In this document: positions 34,354 through 42,827 of the stretch, one piece after another
Layout: the number at the start of each line of letters is the position of its first letter
How positions within the stretch are numbered: the stretch's first letter is position 1
DNA from: an uncultured Porphyromonadaceae bacterium
Lineage (GTDB): Bacteria > Bacteroidota > Bacteroidia > Bacteroidales > Muribaculaceae
NCBI GenBank assembly: GCA_947174235.1
Contig: CAMWID010000023.1
Coordinates: 1-44,896 of the forward strand
Length of the DNA stretch: 44,896 nucleotides
Direction: 5' to 3'
The notes under the pieces: model-generated
What the model was told of the DNA's origin: nothing
The model's input: only the letters and a program-made list of their open reading frames with translations
The model's database searches: none
Position numbers and translations under genes: made by a program

Positions 34354-36410
34354 TGAGCGATGTAATAAAACTGTTGCCGGATTCTGTTGCCAACCAGATC
34401 GCCGCCGGGGAAGTCATACAGCGTCCCGCTTCTGTGATAAAGGAGCTTGTGGAGAATGCGGTCGATGCCGGAGCTACAGATATAAAGATATACATAAAAG
34501 ATGCCGGACGGACGTTGATACAGGTTGTCGACAATGGTAAGGGTATGAGCGAGACGGATGCGAGGATGGCGTTCGAGAGGCATGCCACTTCAAAGATACG
34601 CGGAGCCGAAGATCTGTTTTCCCTTCACACAATGGGTTTCCGTGGCGAGGCGCTTCCTTCGATATGCGCTATTTCTCAGGTGGAGATCAGAACCCGTACG
34701 GAGGATGACCAGATAGGCACCCGTCTTGTGATAAACGCTTCGAAGGTTGAGACGCAGGAACCATGCGTCTGTGACCGTGGGGTCAATATCATGGTGAAGA
34801 ACATTTTTTTTAATGTCCCGGCGAGAAGGAAATTCCTGAAGACTGACAGTGTCGAGACTTCCAATATAATGAGGGAGTTCGAGCGGCTTGCCCTCGTCAA
34901 CAACCATATCCGTATGAGCATTGACACCGGCAGCCGGATTCTTGATCTGCGTGCCGCCACATTCAAGCAGCGGATCGGAGACATATGGAAAAATAACCTT
35001 GATCTCCATCTTGTTCCTGTGGATGTTGACACTACGTTGATAAAGATTTCAGGATTCATATCGCGTCCGGAATTCGCACGCCGCCGCAATCCTTTGCAGT
35101 ATCTGATCGTCAACGGACGGAATATGCGTCATCCGTATTTCCACAAGGCTATCATGAATTGTTACGATTCCTTGATTGCCGCTGACACACAACCTTGCTA
35201 TTTCTTGAAATTTCAGGTAGATCCCGCAAGTATAGATGTAAATATCCATCCCACAAAGAATGAGATAAAATTCGAGTATGAACAAGAGATATGGCCTATC
35301 CTTCAGGCATCTGTCAAAGCGGCGTTAGGTAAATTCGGCGCTGTCCCGTCGATAGATTTCAATGCCGATATACTTCCGGTTGACCCGCTTCCGCAGGGAG
35401 AAGCGCCCGAAAAGCCTTCGCTTGATATCCCCGAAAATTACAATCCTTTTGTGGAGCAGCAAAATTCTTTCCTTGAAAAAGGTGGCGGTTTTGGAATGGG
35501 CGCTTTCCCGTTTGGCGGAAGCAATCCGTTTGGGGACGATTCGTCATCTTCAGGGAAGAGGAAGCGTGGCGGGGGAGGACGCTATAATGAGCATGTCTCC
35601 AAAAATTGGGATTCGTTATATTCTGATTTCATAAGTAATACCGGAAGTCTGTCAGGTTCGGAATCATCCGATGAGTTTACCGGTCAGAGAGACACCGAGC
35701 CGTCGGATAATGACGTGCGTGGCGCGGAGCCGGAAGTATCGGTATCGGTTGGCTTTCCGGCATCAGTGCCGTCGCATGACCGGGATACATCTTCCGGTGT
35801 ATTGCCGGAGATGGGAAATACCGCATCCGTAAGTGTCATATGCATGCAGTATGCGCAAAGTTATATTGTGACACCTTCCCGCGAGGGACTTATCATAATT
35901 GACCAGCATCGCGCCCATGTGAGGATACTTTTCGACAGATACCTCAGTCAGATGGAGCAGGAAGGTCAAGTGTCGCAGGGGATAATGTTTCCGGATTCTC
36001 TTATCCTGGATCCCGAATATCAGCATGCGCTCGAGGAAGTCGGAGATGAATTGTCCCGTCTGGGGTTTGTCATAGAATATGAAGAAGACAACAGATGGAA
36101 GATCGTGGCGGTTCCTGCCATGCTTAAAAATACGGATCCCAAAGACATGGTTTTGAAAATTCTTGAATCTGTCACTGAAGACGGAGTGAATTATGGCAAT
36201 GAAGTGAACGTTGCCAAGAGCTTGCCGGAACGTCTGGCTCTGGTTATGGCGCGGACGTCTGCGATCCAAAGGGGGAGACGTCTTTCATCCGATGAGATGG
36301 AACATATCGTAGGGGAACTGTTCTCGCTTCCGTCGCCGGCATATACACCAAACGGGAATCGGGTGTATTGTCTTCTTGACGACAGCCGTCTTGAATCAAT
36401 GTTCCGATAG
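34353..36410 (+). CDS. mutL: DNA mismatch repair protein MutL
   Basis: A 685-residue GHKL ATPase that links MutS mismatch recognition to strand removal. The N-terminal ATPase motifs are intact: ELVENAVDAGATDIKI (E34, N35), DNGKGM, ATSKI and TMGFRGEALPSI. A transducer domain follows to about 335, then a flexible linker rich in Gly, Ser, Asp and Pro (about 345-490), and a C-terminal dimerisation domain. The sites of the MutL endonuclease are altered: DQHAxxExxxxE reads DQHRAHVRILFD, and the CPHGRP site reads TPNGNR, so intrinsic nicking is doubtful. It starts inside the stop codon of the OstA-like gene. An AGCS symporter follows 57 bases downstream. Confidence 0.95.
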   Translation: MSDVIKLLPDSVANQIAAGEVIQRPASVIKELVENAVDAGATDIKIYIKDAGRTLIQVVDNGKGMSETDARMAFERHATSKIRGAEDLFSLHTMGFRGEALPSICAISQVEIRTRTEDDQIGTRLVINASKVETQEPCVCDRGVNIMVKNIFFNVPARRKFLKTDSVETSNIMREFERLALVNNHIRMSIDTGSRILDLRAATFKQRIGDIWKNNLDLHLVPVDVDTTLIKISGFISRPEFARRRNPLQYLIVNGRNMRHPYFHKAIMNCYDSLIAADTQPCYFLKFQVDPASIDVNIHPTKNEIKFEYEQEIWPILQASVKAALGKFGAVPSIDFNADILPVDPLPQGEAPEKPSLDIPENYNPFVEQQNSFLEKGGGFGMGAFPFGGSNPFGDDSSSSGKRKRGGGGRYNEHVSKNWDSLYSDFISNTGSLSGSESSDEFTGQRDTEPSDNDVRGAEPEVSVSVGFPASVPSHDRDTSSGVLPEMGNTASVSVICMQYAQSYIVTPSREGLIIIDQHRAHVRILFDRYLSQMEQEGQVSQGIMFPDSLILDPEYQHALEEVGDELSRLGFVIEYEEDNRWKIVAVPAMLKNTDPKDMVLKILESVTEDGVNYGNEVNVAKSLPERLALVMARTSAIQRGRRLSSDEMEHIVGELFSLPSPAYTPNGNRVYCLLDDSRLESMFR

Positions 36411-36467
36411 TGTGTGAAAGCTCTGAGGTTTCAGGAAATAAAACTTATTTATTAAAATCTATTACTC

Positions 36468-37883
36468 ATGGAAAATGTAGTTCAGGCTGTCAGTGGTGTT
36501 TTGACAGACTATGTCATGGTGTTCACATTGCTTGCGATGGCGATATACTTCACGGTAGCCACACGTGGCGTACAGTTCCGTATGATGGGGGAGATGTGCA
36601 GGCTTCTTATAAAATCAGGAAGCCGTAACAATGTCAGAACTAAAGGTCACTCCCACAACGGAGCGGTCAGTTCGTTCCAGGCGTTCGCCATATCCATAGC
36701 ATCACGTGTGGGAACCGGGAACCTCGCCGGAGTTGCCACGGCTATCGCCCTGGGAGGTCCGGGGGCGGTATTCTGGATGTGGCTTATAGCGCTTCTCGGC
36801 GCTTCGAGCGCTTTTGTAGAGTCTACACTTGCACAGCTGTTTAAGATAAAAGGGAAAAATTCCTTTATGGGCGGTCCTGCATACTATATTCAGAAGGGAC
36901 TCCACAAAAGGTGGTGGGCGGTGACGTTTGCAGTTCTGATAACCCTTACATTCGGATTCGCGTTCAATACAGTCCAGTCAAACACCATAGCGTCAGCGTT
37001 TCAGGAGAGCTATGCGTTCCCGAGGGAATGGATGGGCATCATCCTTACAGTCCTGACGCTTGCCATCATTTTCGGTGGAATAAAAAGCATATCAAGATTC
37101 AGTGAGATTGTCGTTCCGGTAATGGCGGTGGCATATATTTTGCTTGCCCTGGTTATCATAGTCATGAACATTGACCGTATTCCCCATGTGTTTGCTCTTA
37201 TTATAGAGAATGCTTTCGGAATCGGGCAGGCTGCGGGCGGTGCGTTCGGCGCCGCCATGACCATGGGTGTGAAAAGAGGGCTGTTCAGCAATGAGGCGGG
37301 GGAGGGGTCAACCCCTAACGCGGCAGCCACCGCATCAGTGTCTCATCCGGTTAAGCAAGGGTTGATACAGGCTCTGGGTGTTTATACCGACACTTTGCTC
37401 ATATGTAGCGCAACGGCATTCATCATCTTGTGCAGCGGAATGTTTATTGAGGGACATGACGGTATTGTGCTTACCCAGAAAGCTATTGATTCGGAATTGG
37501 GAGGAAGCCATAATTACGGTTCGATATTTGTGAGTATAGCGATATTGTTTTTTGCGTTTACAAGCATAATCGCCAATTATTACTATGGAGAGACCAATAT
37601 AAGGTTCATACGCGACAATGATTTCATTATCCGTGTTTATCGTCTGCTGGTAGGAGCGATGGTGTATCTCGGGGCTGTATGCTCACTTGATCTTGTGTGG
37701 GGATTTGCCGACATCACTATGGCTCTTATGACTTTGTGCAACCTTGGAGCGATAGCGTTGCTTGGAAAATATGCGGTGAGTCTGTTGGGTGACTATATGT
37801 CGCAGCGCAAGGCGGGGAAGGATCCGGTGTACCGTTCTTCCACGATACCTGACATAGCTTCGGAGACAGAATGCTGGGAATAA
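36468..37883 (+). CDS. Sodium:alanine symporter family (AGCS) protein
   Basis: A 471-residue inner-membrane transporter with about 11 helices. Typical AGCS segments are SSFQAFAISIASRVGTGNLAGVATAIALGGPGAVFWMW (residues 67-104), FVESTLAQLFKIKG, the GGPAYYIQKGL loop, NEAGEGSTPNAAATASVSHPVKQGLIQALGVYTDT (near 275-310) and the C-terminal FADITMALMTLCNLGAIALL. Family members take up alanine or glycine with Na+ or H+. Its coupling ion may be supplied by the membrane pyrophosphatase encoded further right. No own promoter was found in the 57-base gap to mutL, so readthrough is possible. Confidence 0.92.
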   Translation: MENVVQAVSGVLTDYVMVFTLLAMAIYFTVATRGVQFRMMGEMCRLLIKSGSRNNVRTKGHSHNGAVSSFQAFAISIASRVGTGNLAGVATAIALGGPGAVFWMWLIALLGASSAFVESTLAQLFKIKGKNSFMGGPAYYIQKGLHKRWWAVTFAVLITLTFGFAFNTVQSNTIASAFQESYAFPREWMGIILTVLTLAIIFGGIKSISRFSEIVVPVMAVAYILLALVIIVMNIDRIPHVFALIIENAFGIGQAAGGAFGAAMTMGVKRGLFSNEAGEGSTPNAAATASVSHPVKQGLIQALGVYTDTLLICSATAFIILCSGMFIEGHDGIVLTQKAIDSELGGSHNYGSIFVSIAILFFAFTSIIANYYYGETNIRFIRDNDFIIRVYRLLVGAMVYLGAVCSLDLVWGFADITMALMTLCNLGAIALLGKYAVSLLGDYMSQRKAGKDPVYRSSTIPDIASETECWE

Positions 37884-37961
37884 GCCGTCAGGGATTGGAC
37901 TATACTTCAGTCGTAAAATTTTTTGTATAATCTAAACAAATCCGGGATTTCAATCGTTAGG

Positions 37962-37992
37962 TAATTCGGCAGATATGATGTCTGCCGAATTA
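37962..37992 (+). terminator. 12-bp hairpin between the AGCS and PepSY-like genes
   Basis: TAATTCGGCAGA (37962-37973) pairs perfectly with TCTGCCGAATTA (37981-37992), loop TATGATG. It could end the AGCS transcript, but it lies only 16 bases before the next start codon, so it may instead be a leader hairpin covering that gene's ribosome binding region. Confidence 0.6.
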
Positions 37993-38008
37993 ATCGTGTA
38001 TAACCGTT

Positions 38009-38479
38009 ATGAAAAAAAAATTAAAGTTTGTAGTCTTGTTGCTTGCCAGTATTATGATGACGGGTACGATGTCGGCATGTTCAGATAATGACGGAAAGGA
38101 CATTGAGACTGTCATTCCGGAAAACAAATTGCCGGAAGCAGCAAAAACATTTATCTCCACCTATTATCCATCTGCGACAGTGAGATCTGTAAAGAGGGAG
38201 CTTGACAACGGTGTCGTGCTTTATGACGTGGATTTCACCAACGGTCATGAGATCACATTCAATTCCAAAGGTGAATGGGTAGAAGTGGATGCTCCTGACG
38301 GTCAGTCGATACCTGACGGAATACTTCCGGAAGTTATACAGTCATATCTTGATACGAATTATCAGGGTTATGGGGTGAACGACGTGACAAAGACCGGTGC
38401 CGGCTATGAGGTGGAACTTGTGAGCGGTGTAGATCTTCTGTTTGACGCGCAGGGAGATTTCATTCGTATAGACAGGTGA
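38009..38479 (+). CDS. PepSY-like (DUF2874) lipoprotein
   Basis: A 156-residue exported lipoprotein with signal peptide and lipobox MSAC (cleavage before Cys24: MKKKLKFVVLLLASIMMTGT then MSAC). The mature part holds two copies of the PepSY-like/DUF2874 motif, about 38-90 (AAKTFISTYYPSATVRSVKRE ... YDVDFTNGHEITFNSKGEWVEVD) and 100-156 (VIQSYLDTNYQGYGVNDVTKT ... YEVELVSGVDLLFDAQGDFIRID), the tandem layout related in fold to the beta-lactamase inhibitor protein BLIP. Such proteins are abundant in gut Bacteroidales; binding partner and function are unknown. It ends 51 bases before a strong bidirectional terminator. Confidence 0.88.
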   Translation: MKKKLKFVVLLLASIMMTGTMSACSDNDGKDIETVIPENKLPEAAKTFISTYYPSATVRSVKRELDNGVVLYDVDFTNGHEITFNSKGEWVEVDAPDGQSIPDGILPEVIQSYLDTNYQGYGVNDVTKTGAGYEVELVSGVDLLFDAQGDFIRIDR

Positions 38480-38530
38480 CGAGATTTCCTAAAAGATTTC
38501 AGAAACTAATTTTTGACCTCTGAGTCGTAA

Positions 38531-38566
38531 CAAAAAATCCCGATGAATATTCATCGGGATTTTTTG
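38531..38566. terminator. 36-base perfect palindrome, bidirectional terminator
   Basis: CAAAAAATCCCGATGAAT (38531-38548) is followed at once by its exact reverse complement (38549-38566). The stem has A-runs on one side and T-runs on the other, ideal in both directions. It separates the convergent PepSY-like and hppA genes. Confidence 0.9.
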
Positions 38567-38606
38567 TTGATTAAGTTTTATTCTGTCTGAGAGATCTCCC
38601 TGTAGA

Positions 38607-40838
38607 TCAGAAGAGACTCCAGCTGACGGTAAGCCCTGCCATTACGATTGCCACCATCGACATCAGTTTTATAAGGATGTTCAGGCTCGGACCGGATGTG
38701 TCTTTGAACGGATCGCCTACGGTGTCACCAACCACGGTAGCCTTGTGTACCTCACTGCCTTTTCCGCCGAAGTTGCCCTCTTCGATATATTTCTTGGCAT
38801 TGTCCCATGCTCCGCCTGCGTTTGCCATGAATATGGCGAGCACGAAGCCCGCGCTCAATCCTCCGGTCAGAAGACCGATCACTCCGGGAACTCCGAAGAC
38901 AAGTCCGACGATGATGGGCACCGCGATCGCGAGAAGCGACGGAAACACCATTTCCCTTTGAGCGCCTTTGGTGCTTATCTGAACGCAACGAGCGTAATCA
39001 GGCTCAGCCTCGCCGGTAAGAATGCCTTTGATAGTACGGAACTGACGTCTTACTTCTTCCACCATGTGGGCTGCGGCGCGTCCTACGGCATTCATTGTGA
39101 GTCCGCAGAAGAGGAACGCCATCATGGCTCCGATAAACATGCCTGCGAGAACCATGGGATTCATGAGGTTGACATTGTATGCCATCATGAAGTCGGTGAA
39201 AGTCGCTTCCTGAAGAGGTATCTGTATCGCCTCGTCGCTCAGGGAAGTGCCGATCTGGATGAAATCCGCTCCTATGCGGTGTAGTCCGATACGGATCTCT
39301 TCGATATACGAAGCGAGAAGCGCGAGACCGGTAAGGGCGGCAGAACCGATTGCAAAACCCTTGCCCGTGGCGGCAGTGGTGTTGCCGAGAGAGTCGAGGG
39401 CGTCGGTGCGTTTGCGGACTGCTTCTCCGAGACCGCTCATTTCGGCGTTGCCGCCGGCATTGTCGGCGATAGGTCCGTAAGCGTCGGTGGCGAGTGTGAT
39501 ACCGAGTGTTGACAGCATGCCCACTGCGGCTATGCCTATGCCGTAAAGACCCCAGGATATGTTGGCGAAATCAAATCCGCTCGCGAGCCAATAGCTGAGT
39601 ATGATGCCTGCCACCACGGCGATGACCGGGACAGCTGTAGAGATCATGCCGAGACCTACGCCTGAGATGATGACAGTGGCGGGACCGGTCTGTCCGCTCT
39701 CGGCGAGTTTCTTTGTCGGTTTATAAGACTGGGAGGTGTAATATTCTGTGGCGCGTCCGATAATGATTCCCACCAGCAGACCTACCACCACGGCGAAAGA
39801 TATGTTGACCCAGTTGGGGATGTCAAGCATATAAAGGATTCCGAATGTGGCGAACACGATCAGCGCTGAGCTGAGGTTGGTGCCCGTGGCAAGGGAGTTG
39901 AGGAGATTCTTCATTGATGCGTTCTCCTTTGTCTTTACAGCAAAAATGCCTATTATGGAGAGAATTATGCCGACTGCCGCTATGAGCATAGGGGCGAGAA
40001 CAGCCTTCACCTGCAATGCCACGGCGCTTTCCACGCCCATTATTCCTGCGGTGCCGGCTCCTGCGGCGGCTCCGAGAGCCGCTGTCGCGAGGATTGAGCC
40101 GCAGTAGCTCTCATAGAGGTCGGCGCCCATGCCTGCCACGTCGCCTACGTTGTCGCCCACATTGTCGGCTATGGTGGCGGGATTGCGGGGATCATCCTCC
40201 GGGATGCCTGCCTCGACTTTTCCTACAAGGTCGGCGCCTACGTCAGCAGCTTTGGTGTAGATTCCGCCACCGACGCGGGCGAACAGCGCCTGAGTTGACG
40301 CGCCCATGCCGAAGGTAAGCATCGTGGTCGTGATCATTGTGAGTTTGTGTGTGCCGTCGGCGGGTTCTATCCAGTTGAGAAGAATATACCAGAAAGAGAT
40401 GTCAAGCAGCCCGAGTCCTACGACCACCAGACCCATTACGGCTCCGCTTCGGAATGCCACCCTGAGTCCGGCGTTGAGGCTTTTGCTTGCCGCGTTGGCG
40501 GTACGTGCCGAAGCGTAGGTGGCGGTCTTCATTCCCAAGTATCCGGCGAGACCGCTGAAGAAACCACCGGTGAGGAAAGCTACGGGCACCCATGGATTCT
40601 GCAGACCGAATCCGTATGCCATTATAGAGAAGAGAATTACAAGCCCGAGGAATACGAGCCCTACGATTTTGTATTGCTGGCGTAGATAGGACATAGCGCC
40701 CTGACGCACGTAAGATGCGATTTTGCGCATCGTCTCGGTGCCTTCGCTCTCACCCATCATGCCTTTGTAGAAATACCATGCCATTACCAGGGCGATTATT
40801 GATGCCACCGGTACGATCCAGAATAAAATGCTGTCCAT
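38607..40838 (-). CDS. hppA: Membrane-bound ion-pumping pyrophosphatase
   Basis: A 743-residue integral membrane enzyme with about 16 helices that hydrolyses pyrophosphate to pump ions. The catalytic loops are intact: [47 protein letters not shown] (near 190-236, with the DxxxD/DNVGDN metal ligands), [16 protein letters not shown], and the C-terminal [14 protein letters not shown] with [21 protein letters not shown]. The Ala in [12 protein letters not shown], where K+-independent enzymes have Lys, marks the K+-dependent subclass, which is often Na+-pumping or, in Bacteroides, co-transports Na+ and H+ . Ion specificity itself is inference. A full consensus promoter with an upstream dyad precedes it. 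Confidence 0.95.
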   Translation of the reverse strand: MDSILFWIVPVASIIALVMAWYFYKGMMGESEGTETMRKIASYVRQGAMSYLRQQYKIVGLVFLGLVILFSIMAYGFGLQNPWVPVAFLTGGFFSGLAGYLGMKTATYASARTANAASKSLNAGLRVAFRSGAVMGLVVVGLGLLDISFWYILLNWIEPADGTHKLTMITTTMLTFGMGASTQALFARVGGGIYTKAADVGADLVGKVEAGIPEDDPRNPATIADNVGDNVGDVAGMGADLYESYCGSILATAALGAAAGAGTAGIMGVESAVALQVKAVLAPMLIAAVGIILSIIGIFAVKTKENASMKNLLNSLATGTNLSSALIVFATFGILYMLDIPNWVNISFAVVVGLLVGIIIGRATEYYTSQSYKPTKKLAESGQTGPATVIISGVGLGMISTAVPVIAVVAGIILSYWLASGFDFANISWGLYGIGIAAVGMLSTLGITLATDAYGPIADNAGGNAEMSGLGEAVRKRTDALDSLGNTTAATGKGFAIGSAALTGLALLASYIEEIRIGLHRIGADFIQIGTSLSDEAIQIPLQEATFTDFMMAYNVNLMNPMVLAGMFIGAMMAFLFCGLTMNAVGRAAAHMVEEVRRQFRTIKGILTGEAEPDYARCVQISTKGAQREMVFPSLLAIAVPIIVGLVFGVPGVIGLLTGGLSAGFVLAIFMANAGGAWDNAKKYIEEGNFGGKGSEVHKATVVGDTVGDPFKDTSGPSLNILIKLMSMVAIVMAGLTVSWSLF

Positions 40839-40934
40839 CGTTAAATCATGAATTGAATTTTAGGTTAATAATTACATTTACGGTTATAAGGCGCGAGGTA
40901 GTCTTCAATATGAAAACTCCTCTGCATTATAGCA

Positions 40935-40965
40935 CAAAATTAGCGGTAATCCGGATTTCTGCAAA
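40935..40965 (-). promoter_or_regulatory. Bacteroidetes promoter of hppA
   Basis: On the minus strand TTTG (40962-40965), a 19-base spacer and TAATTTTG (40935-40942) match the consensus. Transcription should start near 40928, giving a leader of about 90 bases. Confidence 0.75.
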
Positions 40966-40968
40966 AAA

Positions 40969-40996
40969 TAAATACATGTTGTGCAACATGTATTTA
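40969..40996. promoter_or_regulatory. 28-base dyad just upstream of the hppA promoter (operator or NSS terminator)
   Basis: TAAATACATGTTG (40969-40981), two bases TG, and CAACATGTATTTA (40984-40996) are exact inverted copies of 13 bases. The dyad ends 3 bases beyond the hppA -33 box, at about -54 from the predicted start, a usual place for an activator. On the minus strand it is also followed by a T-rich run (ATTTTTTGC), so it might terminate the NSS gene 89 bases upstream. Confidence 0.55.
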
Positions 40997-41084
40997 TCAT
41001 GTGGATTTCCCGGGGAGGAGTCTTACACGCGAAAACAGTCTCAGAATCAGTGGAGGCTGCGAGGGGGAAGTGCGTGTATGGTGA

Positions 41085-42437
41085 TTAGAGCAGCCCTATG
41101 GAATTGAGGAAAATCAGGAAAATGGCGGCGGGACAAAGCCATCGAAGGCAGAAAATGAACGCTCCGGTCATCCCGAAACCGTATCTGCCGTGGTCGGTCA
41201 GCTGGTCGCTTATGAATTTGCGGCTGACCCACCATCCTGCGAAAAGAGAGCATATGAACCCTCCTGCGGGAAGACAGATGTTGGATGAAAGATAGTCAAA
41301 CAGATTGAAGAATGTCATCCCGAAGATGGTCACGTCGCTCATTGCCCCGAAACTTAGCGCGCACAAAAGACCGCCGGCAAGGGCGATAGCTGTGGAGAGG
41401 ATTGTTGCCCGTTTTCTTGACATGCGTTTTTCTTCACAGAAATAGGTAATGGAGATCTCGCTCATCGAAACCGTTGAGGTGAGCGACGCCAAGAACAGAA
41501 GCAGGAAGAATAGGGTAGACCATACCATTCCGCCGGGGAGGCGGTTGAAAATGTAGGGGAGCACTTCAAACACGAGTGTCGGTCCTGCTTCCGGAGATAT
41601 GTTGAAAGAGAAGACCGCCGGAAAGATTATAACCCCGGCAAGTATCGCCACTGCGGAATCGAGAATGGCGGTGGTGGCGGCTGTTTTCCCGAGCCTGTTT
41701 TTTTCACTGAAGTAGGAGGCGTAGGTCATCATGCATCCGAGTCCGAGGCTGAGCGAGAAAAATGCCTGACCCATCGCCCCGAGAAGCACCCCCGACGTGA
41801 TCTTGCTGAAATCCGGTGTGAAAAGGAATCTTATCCCTTCCTCAAAACCGGGTAAGAAAAAGGAATTGACGCAGAATGCCACAAGCAGGAGAAACAGTAG
41901 CGGCATGAGCACATTTGACGCCCGTTCTATCCCTTTGGTCACTCCGCTGACAAGTATCAAGAAATTTGTCAGCAGGAATACCACTGTCCATATCAGTGGG
42001 CGCCATCCTGTAGTGAGGTTTACGAACTGACCGTGTCCCGCCTCTCTGTTTGAAAAATCGAGTGCTCCGGTGAGGGATGACAGACAATATTCCACTGTCC
42101 ATCCCGCCACAACAGAATAGAAGCTCAGTATCAGCAGCGATGCCAGTATCCCGAGCGGACCGGCGATGTGTGAGATTCTTTTGCCTCCGAGGCTGCGGTA
42201 AGCCCCGAAGATATTGCTGCGTGTGCCGCGTCCCATGCAGAACTCCGCGCACAGCAGCGGCACACCAATAAGAAACACGAAGCATAGATAGCATATCATG
42301 AAAGCTCCGCCACCGTGTATCCCCGCTTCATAAGGGAATCTCCAGATGTTGCCGAGACCTACGGCGGATCCTACAGTGGTGGCTATGGCACCGAATTTTG
42401 TGTTGAAGACTGCTCTTCCGCTATTGTGTGATGACAT
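41085..42437 (-). CDS. Neurotransmitter:sodium symporter (NSS) family transporter
   Basis: A 450-residue inner-membrane protein with 11-12 helices and a LeuT-like beginning: FGAIATTVGSAVGLGNIWRFPYEAGIHGGGAFMICYLCFVFLIGVPLLCAEFCMGRG (residues 15-70), where the unwound helix 1 segment GSAVGLGNIWRFP holds Na+ and substrate sites. Further family segments are LGAMGQAFFSLSLGLGCMMTYASYFS (near 218) and LASLTSTVSMSEISITYF (near 315). Bacterial members import amino acids with Na+; the substrate cannot be read from the sequence. It is transcribed toward hppA, divergent from the phosphatase gene, with a -7 box at 42469-42476. Confidence 0.92.
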   Translation of the reverse strand: MSSHNSGRAVFNTKFGAIATTVGSAVGLGNIWRFPYEAGIHGGGAFMICYLCFVFLIGVPLLCAEFCMGRGTRSNIFGAYRSLGGKRISHIAGPLGILASLLILSFYSVVAGWTVEYCLSSLTGALDFSNREAGHGQFVNLTTGWRPLIWTVVFLLTNFLILVSGVTKGIERASNVLMPLLFLLLVAFCVNSFFLPGFEEGIRFLFTPDFSKITSGVLLGAMGQAFFSLSLGLGCMMTYASYFSEKNRLGKTAATTAILDSAVAILAGVIIFPAVFSFNISPEAGPTLVFEVLPYIFNRLPGGMVWSTLFFLLLFLASLTSTVSMSEISITYFCEEKRMSRKRATILSTAIALAGGLLCALSFGAMSDVTIFGMTFFNLFDYLSSNICLPAGGFICSLFAGWWVSRKFISDQLTDHGRYGFGMTGAFIFCLRWLCPAAIFLIFLNSIGLL

Positions 42438-42468
42438 ATGTTGCAGTTATAAGTCTGGAATGTTTTTG

Positions 42469-42476
42469 CAAATTTA
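42469..42476 (-). promoter_or_regulatory. -7 box (TAAATTTG) for the NSS gene
   Basis: Reads TAAATTTG on the minus strand, 31 bases before the start codon. No TTTG element at the standard spacing. Confidence 0.45.
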
Positions 42477-42563
42477 ATGATTATTTATAAGAAAGAATGC
42501 ATAAAATGTGAAATTATTATGATCTGTTTGCATTAATTGTATTTTTTACTTAATTTTGAACAT

Positions 42564-42571
42564 TAAATTTG
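42564..42571 (+). promoter_or_regulatory. -7 box (TAAATTTG) for the phosphatase gene
   Basis: TAAATTTG fits the consensus but lies 256 bases before the start codon; TTTG at 42527-42530 is too distant (33-base spacer). If used, the transcript carries a long leader. Confidence 0.4.
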
Positions 42572-42827
42572 TCCATTCCCCTCAATATCCGGTCTGTGCT
42601 GCTGCGGAGGCTTATGCCTACGAAGATGCGTCGGGAATATGGATTCCGGAATGTAGGAATGATGGGTTTGGAGGCGGTTGTGTGACCGGCTCCGTGAACG
42701 GACATACTTTTAACTGATAATTAAATGCAGTGGTAATCCAAATGATGGAGACGTTATCTCTGGATCGGCGATCCGGAGCGTTGACAAAAATTGGATAGCC
42801 GCACTTAAAACCATTAAAAACCAAAAC

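Larger units (their letters stand above)
42438..42827. other. 390-base divergent intergenic region between the NSS gene and the phosphatase
   Basis: AT-rich up to about 42590, where the divergent -7 boxes lie, then a mixed-composition stretch forming a possible 255-base leader of the phosphatase gene. The leader holds the hairpin CTGGATC-GGC-GATCCGG (42766-42782), a small stem AGGC-TTAT-GCCT (42609-42620), and a 23-codon frame starting at the ATG 42615. None is recognised as a known element. Confidence 0.5.

Noticed and set aside
42783..42788. TTGACA resembling a sigma-70 -35 box before the phosphatase gene
   Set aside because: Bacteroidetes promoters use TTTG/TAnnTTTG, and no suitable -10 follows before the start codon.
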